From: Phenylobacterium sp. Root1290
GTDB taxonomy: Bacteria; Pseudomonadota; Alphaproteobacteria; Caulobacterales; Caulobacteraceae
Direction: 5' to 3'
Length of the DNA: 64,000 nt
Assembly (NCBI RefSeq): GCF_001425305.1
Contig: NZ_LMEE01000003.1
Span: 310,001-374,000, forward strand
Shown here piece after piece: positions 43,095 to 51,910 of this stretch. Positions within the stretch are counted from its first letter, which is position 1. Each line of letters begins with the position of its first letter. Below the pieces are notes generated by a model that saw only the letters and a program-made list of their open reading frames with translations, did not search any database and had not been told where the DNA came from. A program made the translations under genes and the position numbers.

Positions 43095-45200
43095 TCAGGC
43101 GGCGAGCTGATCCTTGGCCAGGGTGGTGTCGAGCACCTTGTCGATGGCGTCCAGCAGGCGGGTGATCTCGATCGGCTTGGGCACGAAGCCGTTCATGCCG
43201 ACGGCCAGGTATTCGGCGACCTGGTGGTTCATGACATTGGCCGACAGGGCCAGGATCGGGGTCGCCGCCAGCTCGCGCTCGGCCTCCAGCTGGCGGATCG
43301 CGGCGGTGGCCTCGACGCCGTTCATCACCGGCATCTGCACGTCCATCAGGATCAGGCCGTAGTCGCCCTCGAAGAACGCCTCGACCGCCTGGGCGCCGTC
43401 GCCGACGATGGTCAGGTCGATGGCGAAGGGCTCGAGCATGGCGCGCAGGATCAGCTGGTTGGTCAGGTTGTCCTCGGCCGCCAGGATCTTGGCGCGGGCG
43501 CCGGGCTTGGCGATCCGGGACTGGGCCGCGGGCAGCGGCAGGGCGGGCGGCAGCATCGGCGCGCGCCACACCAGCGGCAGCAGCGCGGTGAACACCGAGC
43601 CGTGGCCCTCGACGCTCTCGACGGTCAGCTCGCCGCCCATCATCGCGGCCAGCTCGTGGCTGATCGCCAGGCCAAGGCCGGTGCCGCCGTAGCGGCGGGT
43701 GGTCGAGGCGTCGACCTGGATGAACTTCTCGAACAGGTCGCCCATCTTGTCGGCGGCGATGCCGATGCCGGTGTCGCGGACGGTGAAGCGCACGCCCTCC
43801 GTCTGGCGGGCGACGCGGACGGCGACCTCGCCGGCGGCGGTGAACTTGACGGCGTTGGAGGCGAGGTTGGCGAGCACCTGGCGCAGGCGCACGCCGTCGC
43901 CGAACCAGACGCCGGCGGCGGCCTCGTCGATCTCGATGCGGAAGCCGACGTCCTTCTGGCCGGCGAGCTGGGCGAAGGGCGCGCAGGCGGCGTGGACCGC
44001 GTGGGCGAGGTCGAACTCGTGGTTGTCGATCTCCAGGCGTCCGGCCTCGATCTTGGAGATGTCGAGGATGTCGCCGAGCAGGGTCAGCAGGGTCTGGCCG
44101 GACTCGCGGACCACGTCGAGGCGATCGCGCTGGGCGGGGCTGAGCTCGTCGCGCGCCATGATCTGGGTCATGCCGAGGATGCCGTTCAGCGGCGTACGGA
44201 TCTCGTGGCTCATATTGGCGACGAACTGGGACTTGGCGACGCTGGCGGCGGCGGCCTCGTCGCGGGCGCGGACCAGCTCGTCCATGGTCAGGGCCAGGGC
44301 CTGGTCGTTGCGGTCGATCTCGCCGAACACCCGGCGCACGCAGGCGGCCAGGGCCAGGGTGCAGCCCAGCAGGGCGAGGAGGCCGAGCGCGAACACCGGC
44401 GCGACCTGGCGCAGCATGGCGTCGCTCGGATGGCTGCTGGTCCAGGCGAGGGCGGCGATGGGGCGGCCATTGGGACCGTGCAGGGTGACGCTGGCGGGCG
44501 TGGCGCCGTTCCAGGGCAGCAGCCGCACGTCGGCGACGCGCATGTCGCGGGCCACGTCCTGGAGCAGGGCGGTGTCGACCCGCCGGGCCGAGATCAGCAG
44601 CCGCTCGGCGCCGCCGCGCGCGTGGACGGCCGGGGTCTCGGGCACGATGTTGGTGACCGCGACCATGTAGAGCTCGGCGCCGACGCTGATGACGCCGGTG
44701 CGGGTGATCGAGCCGCTCATGCCGCGGTTGCGGGCCGCGCCGCGCAGGCGCTCCAGCTCGCGGACCTTGGCGACCAAGGGGGCGGTCTCGTGGAGGAAGG
44801 CGGCGGCCTGGCGCTCGCCCGCCCGCCCGCCGTCGCGCCAGGCGTAGATCGGGCGGTCGGCCTCGTCGAGGACGAGCGATGCGGCGTGGCGCATGTAGGT
44901 TTCGAAGTAGCTGCCGACGTAGAGGTCGGCCCACTCGGCGTCGAAGTCGCGGCCGAGCTTGAGGTAGGCGTCGTCCCAGATCGAGGCCGAGATCAGCTGG
45001 CCGACCAGCTCGTGCTCGCGCTCACGCAGGTAGTTGGAGACCAGGGCGCGTTCCTCGTCCACGTGGGCGCGGTCGACGACCTTGGCTGTGTAGAGCAGGA
45101 GGCCCAGGCCGCCGGCGGCGACGATGAGCAGGACGGCCGTCGCGAACGCCACGATGCGGCTGATGGCTCGGCGGTTGCGGGCTAAACTGGATCTCATCAC
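43095..45200 (-). CDS. Hybrid sensor histidine kinase with CHASE4-like sensor
   Basis: A 701-residue membrane kinase. One membrane segment at ~15-37 and a second at ~265-285 enclose a periplasmic CHASE4-like domain (NYLREREHELVGQLISASIWDDAY). HisKA follows with the phospho-His in SHEIRTPLNG near residue 332, then HATPase motifs NLASNAVKF, DTGIGIAADKM and GGTGLGLAISHE, and a C-terminal receiver with LILMDVQMPVMNG near residue 618. A separate response regulator is not adjacent, so a phosphotransfer partner elsewhere is likely. Confidence 0.92.
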   Translation of the reverse strand: MMRSSLARNRRAISRIVAFATAVLLIVAAGGLGLLLYTAKVVDRAHVDEERALVSNYLREREHELVGQLISASIWDDAYLKLGRDFDAEWADLYVGSYFETYMRHAASLVLDEADRPIYAWRDGGRAGERQAAAFLHETAPLVAKVRELERLRGAARNRGMSGSITRTGVISVGAELYMVAVTNIVPETPAVHARGGAERLLISARRVDTALLQDVARDMRVADVRLLPWNGATPASVTLHGPNGRPIAALAWTSSHPSDAMLRQVAPVFALGLLALLGCTLALAACVRRVFGEIDRNDQALALTMDELVRARDEAAAASVAKSQFVANMSHEIRTPLNGILGMTQIMARDELSPAQRDRLDVVRESGQTLLTLLGDILDISKIEAGRLEIDNHEFDLAHAVHAACAPFAQLAGQKDVGFRIEIDEAAAGVWFGDGVRLRQVLANLASNAVKFTAAGEVAVRVARQTEGVRFTVRDTGIGIAADKMGDLFEKFIQVDASTTRRYGGTGLGLAISHELAAMMGGELTVESVEGHGSVFTALLPLVWRAPMLPPALPLPAAQSRIAKPGARAKILAAEDNLTNQLILRAMLEPFAIDLTIVGDGAQAVEAFFEGDYGLILMDVQMPVMNGVEATAAIRQLEAERELAATPILALSANVMNHQVAEYLAVGMNGFVPKPIEITRLLDAIDKVLDTTLAKDQLAA

Positions 45201-45262
45201 GCGACACCCTGACAGACGACAGGTATCGCGAGCGTCGCGCTATCAAATGATGAACGCTGAAG

Positions 45263-45294
45263 CTGAGGCGGGCGTCTGCGACAACCCGCCTCAG
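45263..45294 (-). terminator. Hairpin after cobS
   Basis: CTGAGGCGGG and CCCGCCTCAG form a perfect 10-bp stem with a 12-base loop just downstream of the cobS stop on the minus strand. No strong T-run follows, so it may be a terminator of modest strength. Confidence 0.5.
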
Positions 45295-45305
45295 GAGTTC
45301 AGACG

Positions 45306-46310
45306 TCAGGCCACGCGGACGCGGGCGGTGCTTTCCGGCAGGTCCTGGCCGAAGGCGCGCTGGAAGAACTCGGCCACGGTGCCGCGCTCGAGCTCGTCGC
45401 ACTTGTTCAGGAAGGTCAGGCGGAAGGCGAAGGCCAGGTCGCCGCCGAAGATCTCGGCGTTCTGGGCCCAGGTGATCACGGTCCGCGGGCTCATGACGGT
45501 CGAGATGTCGCCGTTCATGAAGGCGTTGCGGGTCATGTCGGCGACGCGGACCATCGCAGCGATGGTGCGCTTGCCCTCGGCGCTGTCGTAATGCGGCGCC
45601 TTGGCCAGCACGATCTCGGCTTCGACGTCGTGCGCCAGGTAGTTCAGCGTGGTGACGATCGACCAGCGGTCCATCTGACCTTGGTTGATCTGCTGGGTGC
45701 CGTGATAGAGGCCCGTCGTGTCGCCCAGACCGATGGTGTTGGTCGTGGAGAACAGCCGGAAGAACGGGTTCGGACGGATGACGCGGTTCTGGTCGAGCAG
45801 GGTCAGCTTGCCCTGCGCTTCCAGGATGCGCTGGATGACGAACATCACGTCGGGGCGGCCGGCGTCGTACTCGTCGAACACCAGGGCCACGGGGCGCTGG
45901 ATCGACCAGGGCAGGATGCCTTCGCGGAACTCGGTGACCTGCTTGCCGTCCTTCAGGACGATGGCGTCCTTGCCGACGAGGTCGATACGCGAGACGTGGC
46001 TGTCGAGGTTGACCCGGATCAGCGGCCAGTTGAGGCGCGCGGCGACCTGCTCGATGTGCGTCGACTTGCCGGTCCCGTGATAGCCCTGGACCATCACGCG
46101 GCGGTCATAGGCGAACCCGGCGCAGATGGCCTTGGTCGTTTCGGGGTCGAACTTGTAAGCCGGATCGATGTCCGGAACGTGAGCGTCTCGCTCGCTGAAG
46201 GCCGGAACGGTCATGTCCACGTCGACGCCGAAAGTGTCGCGGACCGACACTTTCTTGTCCGGGACCAGGGCGATCAGCTTGTCTTCTTGCGTATTGGCGA
46301 AAGAGGTCAT
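45306..46310 (-). CDS. cobS: Aerobic cobaltochelatase subunit CobS
   Basis: A 334-residue AAA+ ATPase that works with CobT and CobN in cobalt insertion for B12. Walker [10 protein letters not shown] is near residue 76, Walker [11 protein letters not shown] near 138, and [13 protein letters not shown] is sensor-like. The N-terminal [18 protein letters not shown] is characteristic of CobS. No cobalamin riboswitch core is visible upstream; a GCAAAC-GGGT-GTTTGC inverted repeat lies at 46344-46359, about 34 bases before the start. Confidence 0.95.
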   Translation of the reverse strand: MTSFANTQEDKLIALVPDKKVSVRDTFGVDVDMTVPAFSERDAHVPDIDPAYKFDPETTKAICAGFAYDRRVMVQGYHGTGKSTHIEQVAARLNWPLIRVNLDSHVSRIDLVGKDAIVLKDGKQVTEFREGILPWSIQRPVALVFDEYDAGRPDVMFVIQRILEAQGKLTLLDQNRVIRPNPFFRLFSTTNTIGLGDTTGLYHGTQQINQGQMDRWSIVTTLNYLAHDVEAEIVLAKAPHYDSAEGKRTIAAMVRVADMTRNAFMNGDISTVMSPRTVITWAQNAEIFGGDLAFAFRLTFLNKCDELERGTVAEFFQRAFGQDLPESTARVRVA

Positions 46311-46343
46311 GGCGCGGTTCGATTACAAGGTTACGGGGCCGAT

Positions 46344-46359
46344 GCAAACGGGTGTTTGC
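46344..46359. promoter_or_regulatory. Inverted repeat upstream of cobS
   Basis: GCAAAC, GGGT spacer, GTTTGC: a perfect 6-bp inverted repeat some 34 bases before the cobS start. It could be an operator, but a short palindrome of this size may be chance. Confidence 0.3.
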
Positions 46360-46535
46360 GCATGACGCAACGTCTGCCTGGGAAGGGCGACTTGTTTAGC
46401 CGAATTCGCCCGCGCGGGGCAGACCGGTTGGGCAAGTTCGAGCAGGCCAGCCATGCTGGCGCGCAATGTCAAATCTTCGGCGCGTGAGATCAAGCATCAA
46501 GGGGTAGGCTGCTGGTCAAAGAGGAGGAAACGACC

Positions 46536-47390
46536 ATGCTCGCCGACGCCATCAAGGTCACCGCGCAGCCGACCGGATTCGGGGCGCTGGTGACGGGGCT
46601 CGATCTCTCCGCGCCGCTGGGCGCCGAGACGCTGGGGCAGGTCAAGGACGCCTGGGCCGAGCACGCGGTGCTGGCCTTTCCCGACCAGCCGCTGAGCCTG
46701 GAGGCGCTGGAGGCCTTCACCCTGCAGATCGGTCCGTTCGGGGTCGATCCGTTCATCAAGCCGATGGCCGGGCATCCGAACGTCCTGGAGCTGCGCCGCG
46801 AGCCGGACGAGAAGGCCAAGAACTTCGGGGCCGGCTGGCACTCGGACTGGAGCTTCCAAAAGGAGCCGCCGGCCGCGACGCTGCTGCGCTCGGAGGTCAC
46901 TCCGCCGGTCGGCGGCGACACCCTGTTCGCCGACTGCGCGCGGGCCTACGACGCGCTCTCGGACGGGATGAAGGCGCTGCTGGCGCCGCTGAAGGCGGTG
47001 CATTCGGCCACCCGCGCCTATGGGACGCAAGGGGTCTTCGCCAAGGAGACCGAGGCGCGGACGATGGAGATCGTGGTCTCGGCCGAGGCCGACAAGACCC
47101 TGACCCATCCGCTGGTCCGCACCCATCCGGTGACCGGCCGCAAGGCGCTGTTCGTCAGCCCGACCTACACCGTCGGCATCGAGGGCCTGACCTTCCAGGA
47201 GAGCCACGCGATCCTGGGCTTCCTCTATGCGCACATGACCCAGGAGCAGTTCATCTACCGCCACAAGTGGAAGCAGGGGATGCTGCTGATGTGGGACAAC
47301 CGCTGCACCGTGCACTTCGCCGAGGGCGGCTATGACGGCCACCTGCGGGTCATGCACCGCACGACCGTGGCGGGGGACGCGCCGGTTTAG
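46536..47390 (+). CDS. TauD/TfdA-family 2-oxoglutarate-dependent dioxygenase
   Basis: A 284-residue Fe(II) enzyme. The metal-binding WHSDWSF (His and Asp near residues 103-105) and the distal His in MHRTTV near 276 form the facial triad, with the 2-oxoglutarate Arg nearby. PPAATLLRSEVTPPVGGDTLF is typical of TauD-like enzymes. GGAGGA stands eight bases before the ATG. Substrates in this family include taurine, alkylsulfates and aryloxyalkanoates; no sulfonate transporter is nearby to decide. Confidence 0.9.
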   Translation: MLADAIKVTAQPTGFGALVTGLDLSAPLGAETLGQVKDAWAEHAVLAFPDQPLSLEALEAFTLQIGPFGVDPFIKPMAGHPNVLELRREPDEKAKNFGAGWHSDWSFQKEPPAATLLRSEVTPPVGGDTLFADCARAYDALSDGMKALLAPLKAVHSATRAYGTQGVFAKETEARTMEIVVSAEADKTLTHPLVRTHPVTGRKALFVSPTYTVGIEGLTFQESHAILGFLYAHMTQEQFIYRHKWKQGMLLMWDNRCTVHFAEGGYDGHLRVMHRTTVAGDAPV

Positions 47391-47429
47391 GGCTGTTCCC
47401 GCTAGCGTTGCGCCGGGATAAGAAGACGG

Positions 47430-47906
47430 ATGGCGAAATCCGCTGCATTCCCCCGGAGCCTCGAACTCGCCGAACGAAATTGGGCCGGCGGAACCGGCCA
47501 AGTCGTCTTTTCAGTGTCGATCTTCGATCACTTCCTTGCTGAAGACGAGAGCTTAGAGTGCGACCTGTTCACCATCGACCAGGCGCGTGAGGGTGGTCAT
47601 CTGGCGGAGTACCTCGCCGGCGAAGCGCGCTTTCTGGAGCTCTATCGGAAGTTGGCGATGCGAGGGGTCAGCCGCGTCCTAGCCAGCGGACGCTTGGCGC
47701 CGTTGGATCCAGACAGCCGCAGGTTCGGCGAAATCCTAGTTTCCAGCTTGCGGGAGCGCAGGTTCATGGACGTCTACTTCGATGGCTACGACCTTAGGGT
47801 CGTTGGTGGTTGGGATCGCACCGACATCTGGTTCTGCCGAGACGATGCGCGCCTAGCCGAGCTTCGGACCGCCATTGCGCACGCTGGCCTGTTCGAGTTG
47901 GCGTGA
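47430..47906 (+). CDS. Hypothetical protein, orphan
   Basis: A 158-residue soluble protein I do not recognise. It has no signal peptide, membrane helix or cysteine-rich motif (two Cys in all). It is acidic-to-neutral with mixed alpha/beta character, for example SLRERRFMDVYFDGYDLRVV followed by GWDRTDIWFC. Codon use is somewhat less GC-rich than its neighbours, and its stop overlaps the start of the VOC gene (TGATG), which argues that it is really translated. Possibly recently acquired. Confidence 0.6.
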   Translation: MAKSAAFPRSLELAERNWAGGTGQVVFSVSIFDHFLAEDESLECDLFTIDQAREGGHLAEYLAGEARFLELYRKLAMRGVSRVLASGRLAPLDPDSRRFGEILVSSLRERRFMDVYFDGYDLRVVGGWDRTDIWFCRDDARLAELRTAIAHAGLFELA

Positions 47907-48304
47907 TGAAACTCGGCCCCGCGCTGGTGATGACGCCAGACCTGGACGCGGCGCTGGCGTTCTATCGCGACGTGCTGGGCCTGGCGCTCAGCGCGCAGTT
48001 TGAGAACCAGCTGGTGTTCGATCTCGGCGGGCGATCGCTGCACGTGTTCGGTTGCGCGCGTCCGGCGCCAGAGGCCGAGCATGGCGCGGACGGCGGCTCG
48101 GTGCTGAGCTTCGAGGTCGAGGCGATCGAGCCAGCGATGGCGGAGCTGACGGCGAAGGGGGTCGAGTTCCTGCACGCGCAGCCGGCCTGGAACGCGCAGG
48201 TCGGCTTGGCCTATGCGGCGTTCCGGGCGCCGGGCGGGATCGTACACGAGCTGCTCGAGCGGCGGGGCATTCCACCGAGGCAAGCGCGGGTTCTTGCCGA
48301 TTGA
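47906..48304 (+). CDS. VOC/glyoxalase-superfamily protein
   Basis: A 132-residue protein with the vicinal-oxygen-chelate pattern: MTPDLDAALAFYRDVLGLAL at the start, a hydrophobic strand QLVFDLGGRSLHVF, a second half with LSFEVEAIEPAMAELTAKG and a C-terminal FRAPGGIVHELLE. Members include glyoxalases, dioxygenases and antibiotic-binding proteins. The ATG shares a base with the stop of the preceding orphan gene. Confidence 0.82.
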   Translation: MKLGPALVMTPDLDAALAFYRDVLGLALSAQFENQLVFDLGGRSLHVFGCARPAPEAEHGADGGSVLSFEVEAIEPAMAELTAKGVEFLHAQPAWNAQVGLAYAAFRAPGGIVHELLERRGIPPRQARVLAD

Positions 48305-48351
48305 GGGCTGCAGCCTCTGGCCTCTTCATGACGCGGATAGAGGAGGACACC

Positions 48352-49056
48352 ATGCGCATGATGGCCGCACTGGGCGTCGCCCTTCTTATGGCCCTGGAGA
48401 TCAACCCTGTGAGCGCGGCCGAACAGGTCCCGGTGACCGCTATCGACGTCCTTCTCGTGCCGGACGCGACCATGGCGGATCGCGCCCAGGCCGCTAACGC
48501 CCGATTGCTCAAGGTCTACCCAGCAAGCTTCACGCTGGACGAAGCGCACCAGCCGCACATCACGCTCATCCAGCGGTTCGTCCGCACCGACGAGTTGGCG
48601 GAGGTCTATGCGGCGGTCGGGCGTGCGTTGGCTGCGGCCGGAATCTCCAACCTGAAGCTGGAAGCCATCAAGAATTACTATACGCCGGGCAGCGAGACCG
48701 GCGTCGCCGGCATCCTCGTCAGGCGCACCCCTGAACTGCTGAAGTTGCAGCAGGACATGATCGCGGCGGTGGCCCCGTTCACGGTCGAGACCGGGCCGAT
48801 CAGCGCCTTCACCGCCCCCCACGACGCCGCCGCCAATGATGCCATGCTGATCGGCTACGTCGCTACCTTCGTCCCCAAGCAGACGGGCGAGAATTTCAAC
48901 CCGCATGTCAGCACCGGCGTTGCGCCGAAGACTTATCTGGACGGAATGACAGCCGAGCCGTTCGAGCCCTTCATCTTCTCGCCCTCTGGAGCGGGAATCT
49001 ACCAGCTTGGCCCGTTCGGCACGGCGGCGAAGAGGCTCAAAAGCTGGGAACCGTAA
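48352..49056 (+). CDS. Exported 2H-phosphoesterase-like (2'-5' RNA ligase superfamily) protein
   Basis: A 234-residue protein with a signal peptide (MRMMAALGVALLMALEINPV, cleavage near SAA). Two H-x-T/S motifs spaced about 115 residues apart, PHITL near residue 68 and PHVSTG near 183, match the paired catalytic motifs of the 2H superfamily (LigT, cyclic phosphodiesterases). AGGAGG lies six bases before the ATG. Export is unusual for this family, so a periplasmic cyclic-nucleotide or RNA-fragment phosphodiesterase is possible. Confidence 0.7.
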   Translation: MRMMAALGVALLMALEINPVSAAEQVPVTAIDVLLVPDATMADRAQAANARLLKVYPASFTLDEAHQPHITLIQRFVRTDELAEVYAAVGRALAAAGISNLKLEAIKNYYTPGSETGVAGILVRRTPELLKLQQDMIAAVAPFTVETGPISAFTAPHDAAANDAMLIGYVATFVPKQTGENFNPHVSTGVAPKTYLDGMTAEPFEPFIFSPSGAGIYQLGPFGTAAKRLKSWEP

Positions 49057-49127
49057 GACGCGCGAGAGCCGGTGGAACGGTGCGGTGCGCTAGGGGCGCC
49101 CGAAGGCCACCTGAGCGCCGCCACCGA

Positions 49128-49802
49128 TTAGGCCCCCTCCCGTCCCGCCAGCCGCGCCGCCAGGGTGCGGGTGCGGCGCAGGACGGTCCAGGCGGCGCCG
49201 GCGACGATGATCAGCAGGCCGAGGATGACGCTCTGGCCGTCCCAGCCCCAGAGCGGCTCGAAGGCGGCGATGGCGCAGGTGGCGGTGAGGGCGGCCATGC
49301 GGTGCGGCTTGGCCATCGGGCCGGAGAAGTCGGCGGGCAGGCCCAGGCCGCGGCCCAGTTCGCGGACATAGGCGGTCAGCACCGCCAGCACCGCGGCGGC
49401 CCAGCCCAGCGGCGCGCCGAGGGTGAAGCCGGCGAGGCTTGCGAAATAGCCGGCGCCGACCAGGAACAGGGCGTCGGCGATGCGGTCGGGCAGCTCGTTC
49501 CAGATCGGGCCGGAGGGGCCGCCCTTGCCGTGCTCGACCGCGACCATGCCGTCGAGCAGGTTGCAGAGCAGGCGCAGCTGGATGCAGACGCCGGCCCCGA
49601 TCAGCAGCGCGCCGCGATTGAACGGGGTCTGGTCGCCGCCGGCGTAGAGAAACAGCAGCAGGCCGATCAGGGCGAAGATGATGCTGCCGGCCGAGATCAT
49701 GTCCGGGCTGGCGCCGGCCTTGGCCAGGCCCGAGGCCAGGCCCTGGGCCCAGCCGGTTCCCCGCGACTTCAGCGGGCGACGGTTCTCGGGGGTCTCGGTC
49801 AT
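49128..49802 (-). CDS. YnbA-like CDP-alcohol phosphatidyltransferase
   Basis: A 224-residue membrane enzyme with about six helices. The CDP-alcohol motif is recognisable but altered: NLLDGMVAVE replaces the usual D-x2-D-G-x2-A-R, and GPIWNELPD replaces G-x3-D-x3-D, so the first and third Asp are Asn. From memory E. coli YnbA shows the same changes. The start ATG overlaps the stop of the upstream small membrane protein by 4 bases. With the divergent CdsA- and PlsC-like genes it suggests synthesis of an uncommon phospholipid. Confidence 0.78.
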   Translation of the reverse strand: MTETPENRRPLKSRGTGWAQGLASGLAKAGASPDMISAGSIIFALIGLLLFLYAGGDQTPFNRGALLIGAGVCIQLRLLCNLLDGMVAVEHGKGGPSGPIWNELPDRIADALFLVGAGYFASLAGFTLGAPLGWAAAVLAVLTAYVRELGRGLGLPADFSGPMAKPHRMAALTATCAIAAFEPLWGWDGQSVILGLLIIVAGAAWTVLRRTRTLAARLAGREGA

Positions 49803-50209
49803 TGGGGAACCTTGGGGGGAGCCTTGGCTTGGCCGCGGGCCAGCGTGGCCGCGTAGACGATGGCGTAGAAGGTCGAGACCGACCACGGCACGGCGATGGT
49901 GCGGACGATCTCGGGTGTGCCGATCAGCTTGTGCACCGCGACCAGCAGGGCCAGCACGGCGCCGGCGGTGATCGCAGGCGGGACGACATAGGCCAGGGGG
50001 CCGGGGAAGCGGGGGCTCATCGCCTCCAGCGCGCGCTTGAGCACCAGGGTGATCAGGCCCGACAGCACGCCTTGCGACAGGGCGGGCAGCCAGGCGGCGG
50101 CCAGGCCGTGGCCGCTGTTGGCGAACAGCGCCCAGCCGCCCATGGCCAGGAACGCGAAGCCGACATGGGCGAAGGTGGAGCCGGCGAAAGTCCGAAGGGC
50201 GTTCTGCAT
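49799..50209 (-). CDS. Small polytopic membrane protein of the phospholipid module
   Basis: A 136-residue protein with four hydrophobic stretches (FAHVGFAFLAMGGWALF, AAAWLPALSQGVLSGLITLV, PAITAGAVLALLVAVH, SVSTFYAIVYAATLA). I recognise no family. It is translationally coupled to the YnbA-like transferase, so it may be its partner or a lipid-handling protein. The frame stays open further upstream, across the divergent promoter, but ATG 50209 is the first codon outside that region. Confidence 0.7.
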   Translation of the reverse strand: MQNALRTFAGSTFAHVGFAFLAMGGWALFANSGHGLAAAWLPALSQGVLSGLITLVLKRALEAMSPRFPGPLAYVVPPAITAGAVLALLVAVHKLIGTPEIVRTIAVPWSVSTFYAIVYAATLARGQAKAPPKVPQ

Positions 50210-50291
50210 TGGGATGGAAACTGCGCCGCCATCCGCTGTACGGTCAAGCTGCGCCGAGGACGGATGCTCGGCGGACGGGAGATGCTTGCGC

Positions 50292-51257
50292 ATGGATGCG
50301 GTCACGGCCTTTTTCGCCCAGCAGTCGCCGGTGGTGCTGTGGGGCCTTGGCGGGGTGCTGGCGGTGCTGACCCTGGCGGTGGGGATCACGGCGCTGCTGC
50401 CGGTGATCAAGCCGGGCGGCGACTTCACCAACCTGCGTCAGCGGATCGCCTCGTGGTGGGTGATGATCGCGCTGCTGGCCGGGGCGCTGCTGCTGGGCTG
50501 GCAGGCGTTCACGGCGCTGATGATCGTGATCTCGTTCATCGCCCTGCGCGAGTTCCTGTCGCTGGCGCCGGTGCGGCGCGAGGACCGGCTGATCGTGCTG
50601 GCGGCGTTCGTGGCGATGGGGATCAACTACCTCTTCATCATCCTCGACGACTACGGCCTCTACCGGGTGTTCATCCCGACCTACGTGTTCCTGATCATCC
50701 CGTTCCTGATGGCCTGCATCGGCCAGACGCGGGCGTTCCTGGCGACCACGGCGACGTTCCACTGGGCCATCGTCACCTGCGTCTACAACCTCGGCTACAT
50801 CGCCTTCCTGATGCGCACGCCGGCCGCCGAGGCGCAGCCGGCCGGGGCGGCGGGGCTGGTGTTCTTCCTGCTGGTGGTCACCGAGGCCAACGACGTGGCG
50901 CAGTACGTCTGGGGCAAACTGTTCGGCAAGCGGAAGATCGTGCCCAAGGTCAGCCCGAACAAGACCTGGGAGGGCTTCATCGGCGGCTGGGTCACGACCA
51001 GCGCGCTGATCTGGTTCCTGGGCCCCGTGTTCACGCCGCTGAGCGGGATCGGGCTGGCGACCCTGGCCCTGTTCCTGCCGCTGGCGGGCTTCGCCGGCGA
51101 CGTGACCATGAGCGCGATCAAGCGCGACATCGGGGTCAAGGACACCAGCGCGCTGATCCCCGGCCACGGCGGCCTGCTGGACCGGGCCGACAGCCTGACC
51201 TTCACCGCGCCGCTCTACTTCCACATCCTCGCCTACTTCGCCCTGGGTCACTTCTGA
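50292..51257 (+). CDS. CdsA-like phosphatidate cytidylyltransferase (YnbB type)
   Basis: A 321-residue membrane enzyme that makes CDP-diacylglycerol from phosphatidate and CTP. The diagnostic CdsA signature SAIKRDIGVKD, then PGHGGLLDRAD, lies near residues 276-300, and KVSPNKTWEGFIGG precedes it. It diverges from the YnbA-like pair across an 82-bp gap and overlaps the acyltransferase start (TGATG). As it is grouped with an alcohol transferase and an acyltransferase, it is probably a dedicated second CdsA rather than the housekeeping one. Confidence 0.9.
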   Translation: MDAVTAFFAQQSPVVLWGLGGVLAVLTLAVGITALLPVIKPGGDFTNLRQRIASWWVMIALLAGALLLGWQAFTALMIVISFIALREFLSLAPVRREDRLIVLAAFVAMGINYLFIILDDYGLYRVFIPTYVFLIIPFLMACIGQTRAFLATTATFHWAIVTCVYNLGYIAFLMRTPAAEAQPAGAAGLVFFLLVVTEANDVAQYVWGKLFGKRKIVPKVSPNKTWEGFIGGWVTTSALIWFLGPVFTPLSGIGLATLALFLPLAGFAGDVTMSAIKRDIGVKDTSALIPGHGGLLDRADSLTFTAPLYFHILAYFALGHF

Positions 51258-51895
51258 TGCGTTGGCTTCGCCGTTTCGTCCTGGTGCTGATCGCCCGCCC
51301 GATCGCACGGGTGTTCACCGGCGCCGACATCATCGGGCGCGAGAAGCTGCCGCTTAAAGGACCGGCGATCCTGGCCGCGAACCACGCCAGCCACGTCGAC
51401 ACCATCCTGATGCTGACGCTCTATCCGTCGAAGGGGTTGGACAAGGTGCGGCCGGCGGCGGCGGCCGACTACTTCCTGCGCGGCGGGCTGATCAGCTGGC
51501 TGTCGAACACCATCATCGGGATCGTGCCGGTGGCGCGCGACAAGGCCGGGACCGGCGCCGACGTGCTGGCGCCGGTGCGCGAGGCGCTGAAGGCCGGGGA
51601 CATCGTGCTGATCTTTCCGGAAGGCACGCGCGGCGACGGCGAGGAGATGGCGCAGCTGAAGAGCGGGGTGGCGCGGCTGGCCGCCGACGTGCCGGAGGCG
51701 CCGGTCTATCCGATCTGGCTGCAGGGCGCGGGCCGGGTGCTGCCCAAGGGCGAGGCCGTGCCGGTGCCGATGAACTGCACGGTGCTGGTCGGCGACCCGC
51801 TGCACTGGCAGGGCGACCGCAAGGCGTTCCTGGAGGAGCTGCGCGTGCGGCTGGAGGACCTGAAGGCCAAGGCCCCGCCGCAGCGGTGGGCGTGA
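51257..51895 (+). CDS. PlsC-like 1-acylglycerol-3-phosphate acyltransferase
   Basis: A 212-residue membrane-associated acyltransferase. Motif I NHASHVD (H-x4-D) is near residue 42, motif III FPEGTRG near residue 118, and an N-terminal amphipathic/transmembrane stretch (FVLVLIARPIARVF) is present. It would add the second acyl chain to lysophosphatidate, feeding the coupled CdsA-like enzyme. Start and stop share a base with the preceding gene. Confidence 0.9.
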   Translation: MRWLRRFVLVLIARPIARVFTGADIIGREKLPLKGPAILAANHASHVDTILMLTLYPSKGLDKVRPAAAADYFLRGGLISWLSNTIIGIVPVARDKAGTGADVLAPVREALKAGDIVLIFPEGTRGDGEEMAQLKSGVARLAADVPEAPVYPIWLQGAGRVLPKGEAVPVPMNCTVLVGDPLHWQGDRKAFLEELRVRLEDLKAKAPPQRWA

Positions 51896-51910
51896 GGCGC
51901 TAGCCCCCAA

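Noticed and set aside
41769-45185. A plus-strand open frame of about 1,138 codons
   Set aside because: It is antisense to the DUF3089 gene and the hybrid kinase, crosses dispersed repeat copy A, and has a low-complexity translation.
46311-46535. A possible cobalamin riboswitch before cobS
   Set aside because: No conserved B12-box or receptor core could be read on the minus strand in this 225-bp gap; only a short inverted repeat is present.
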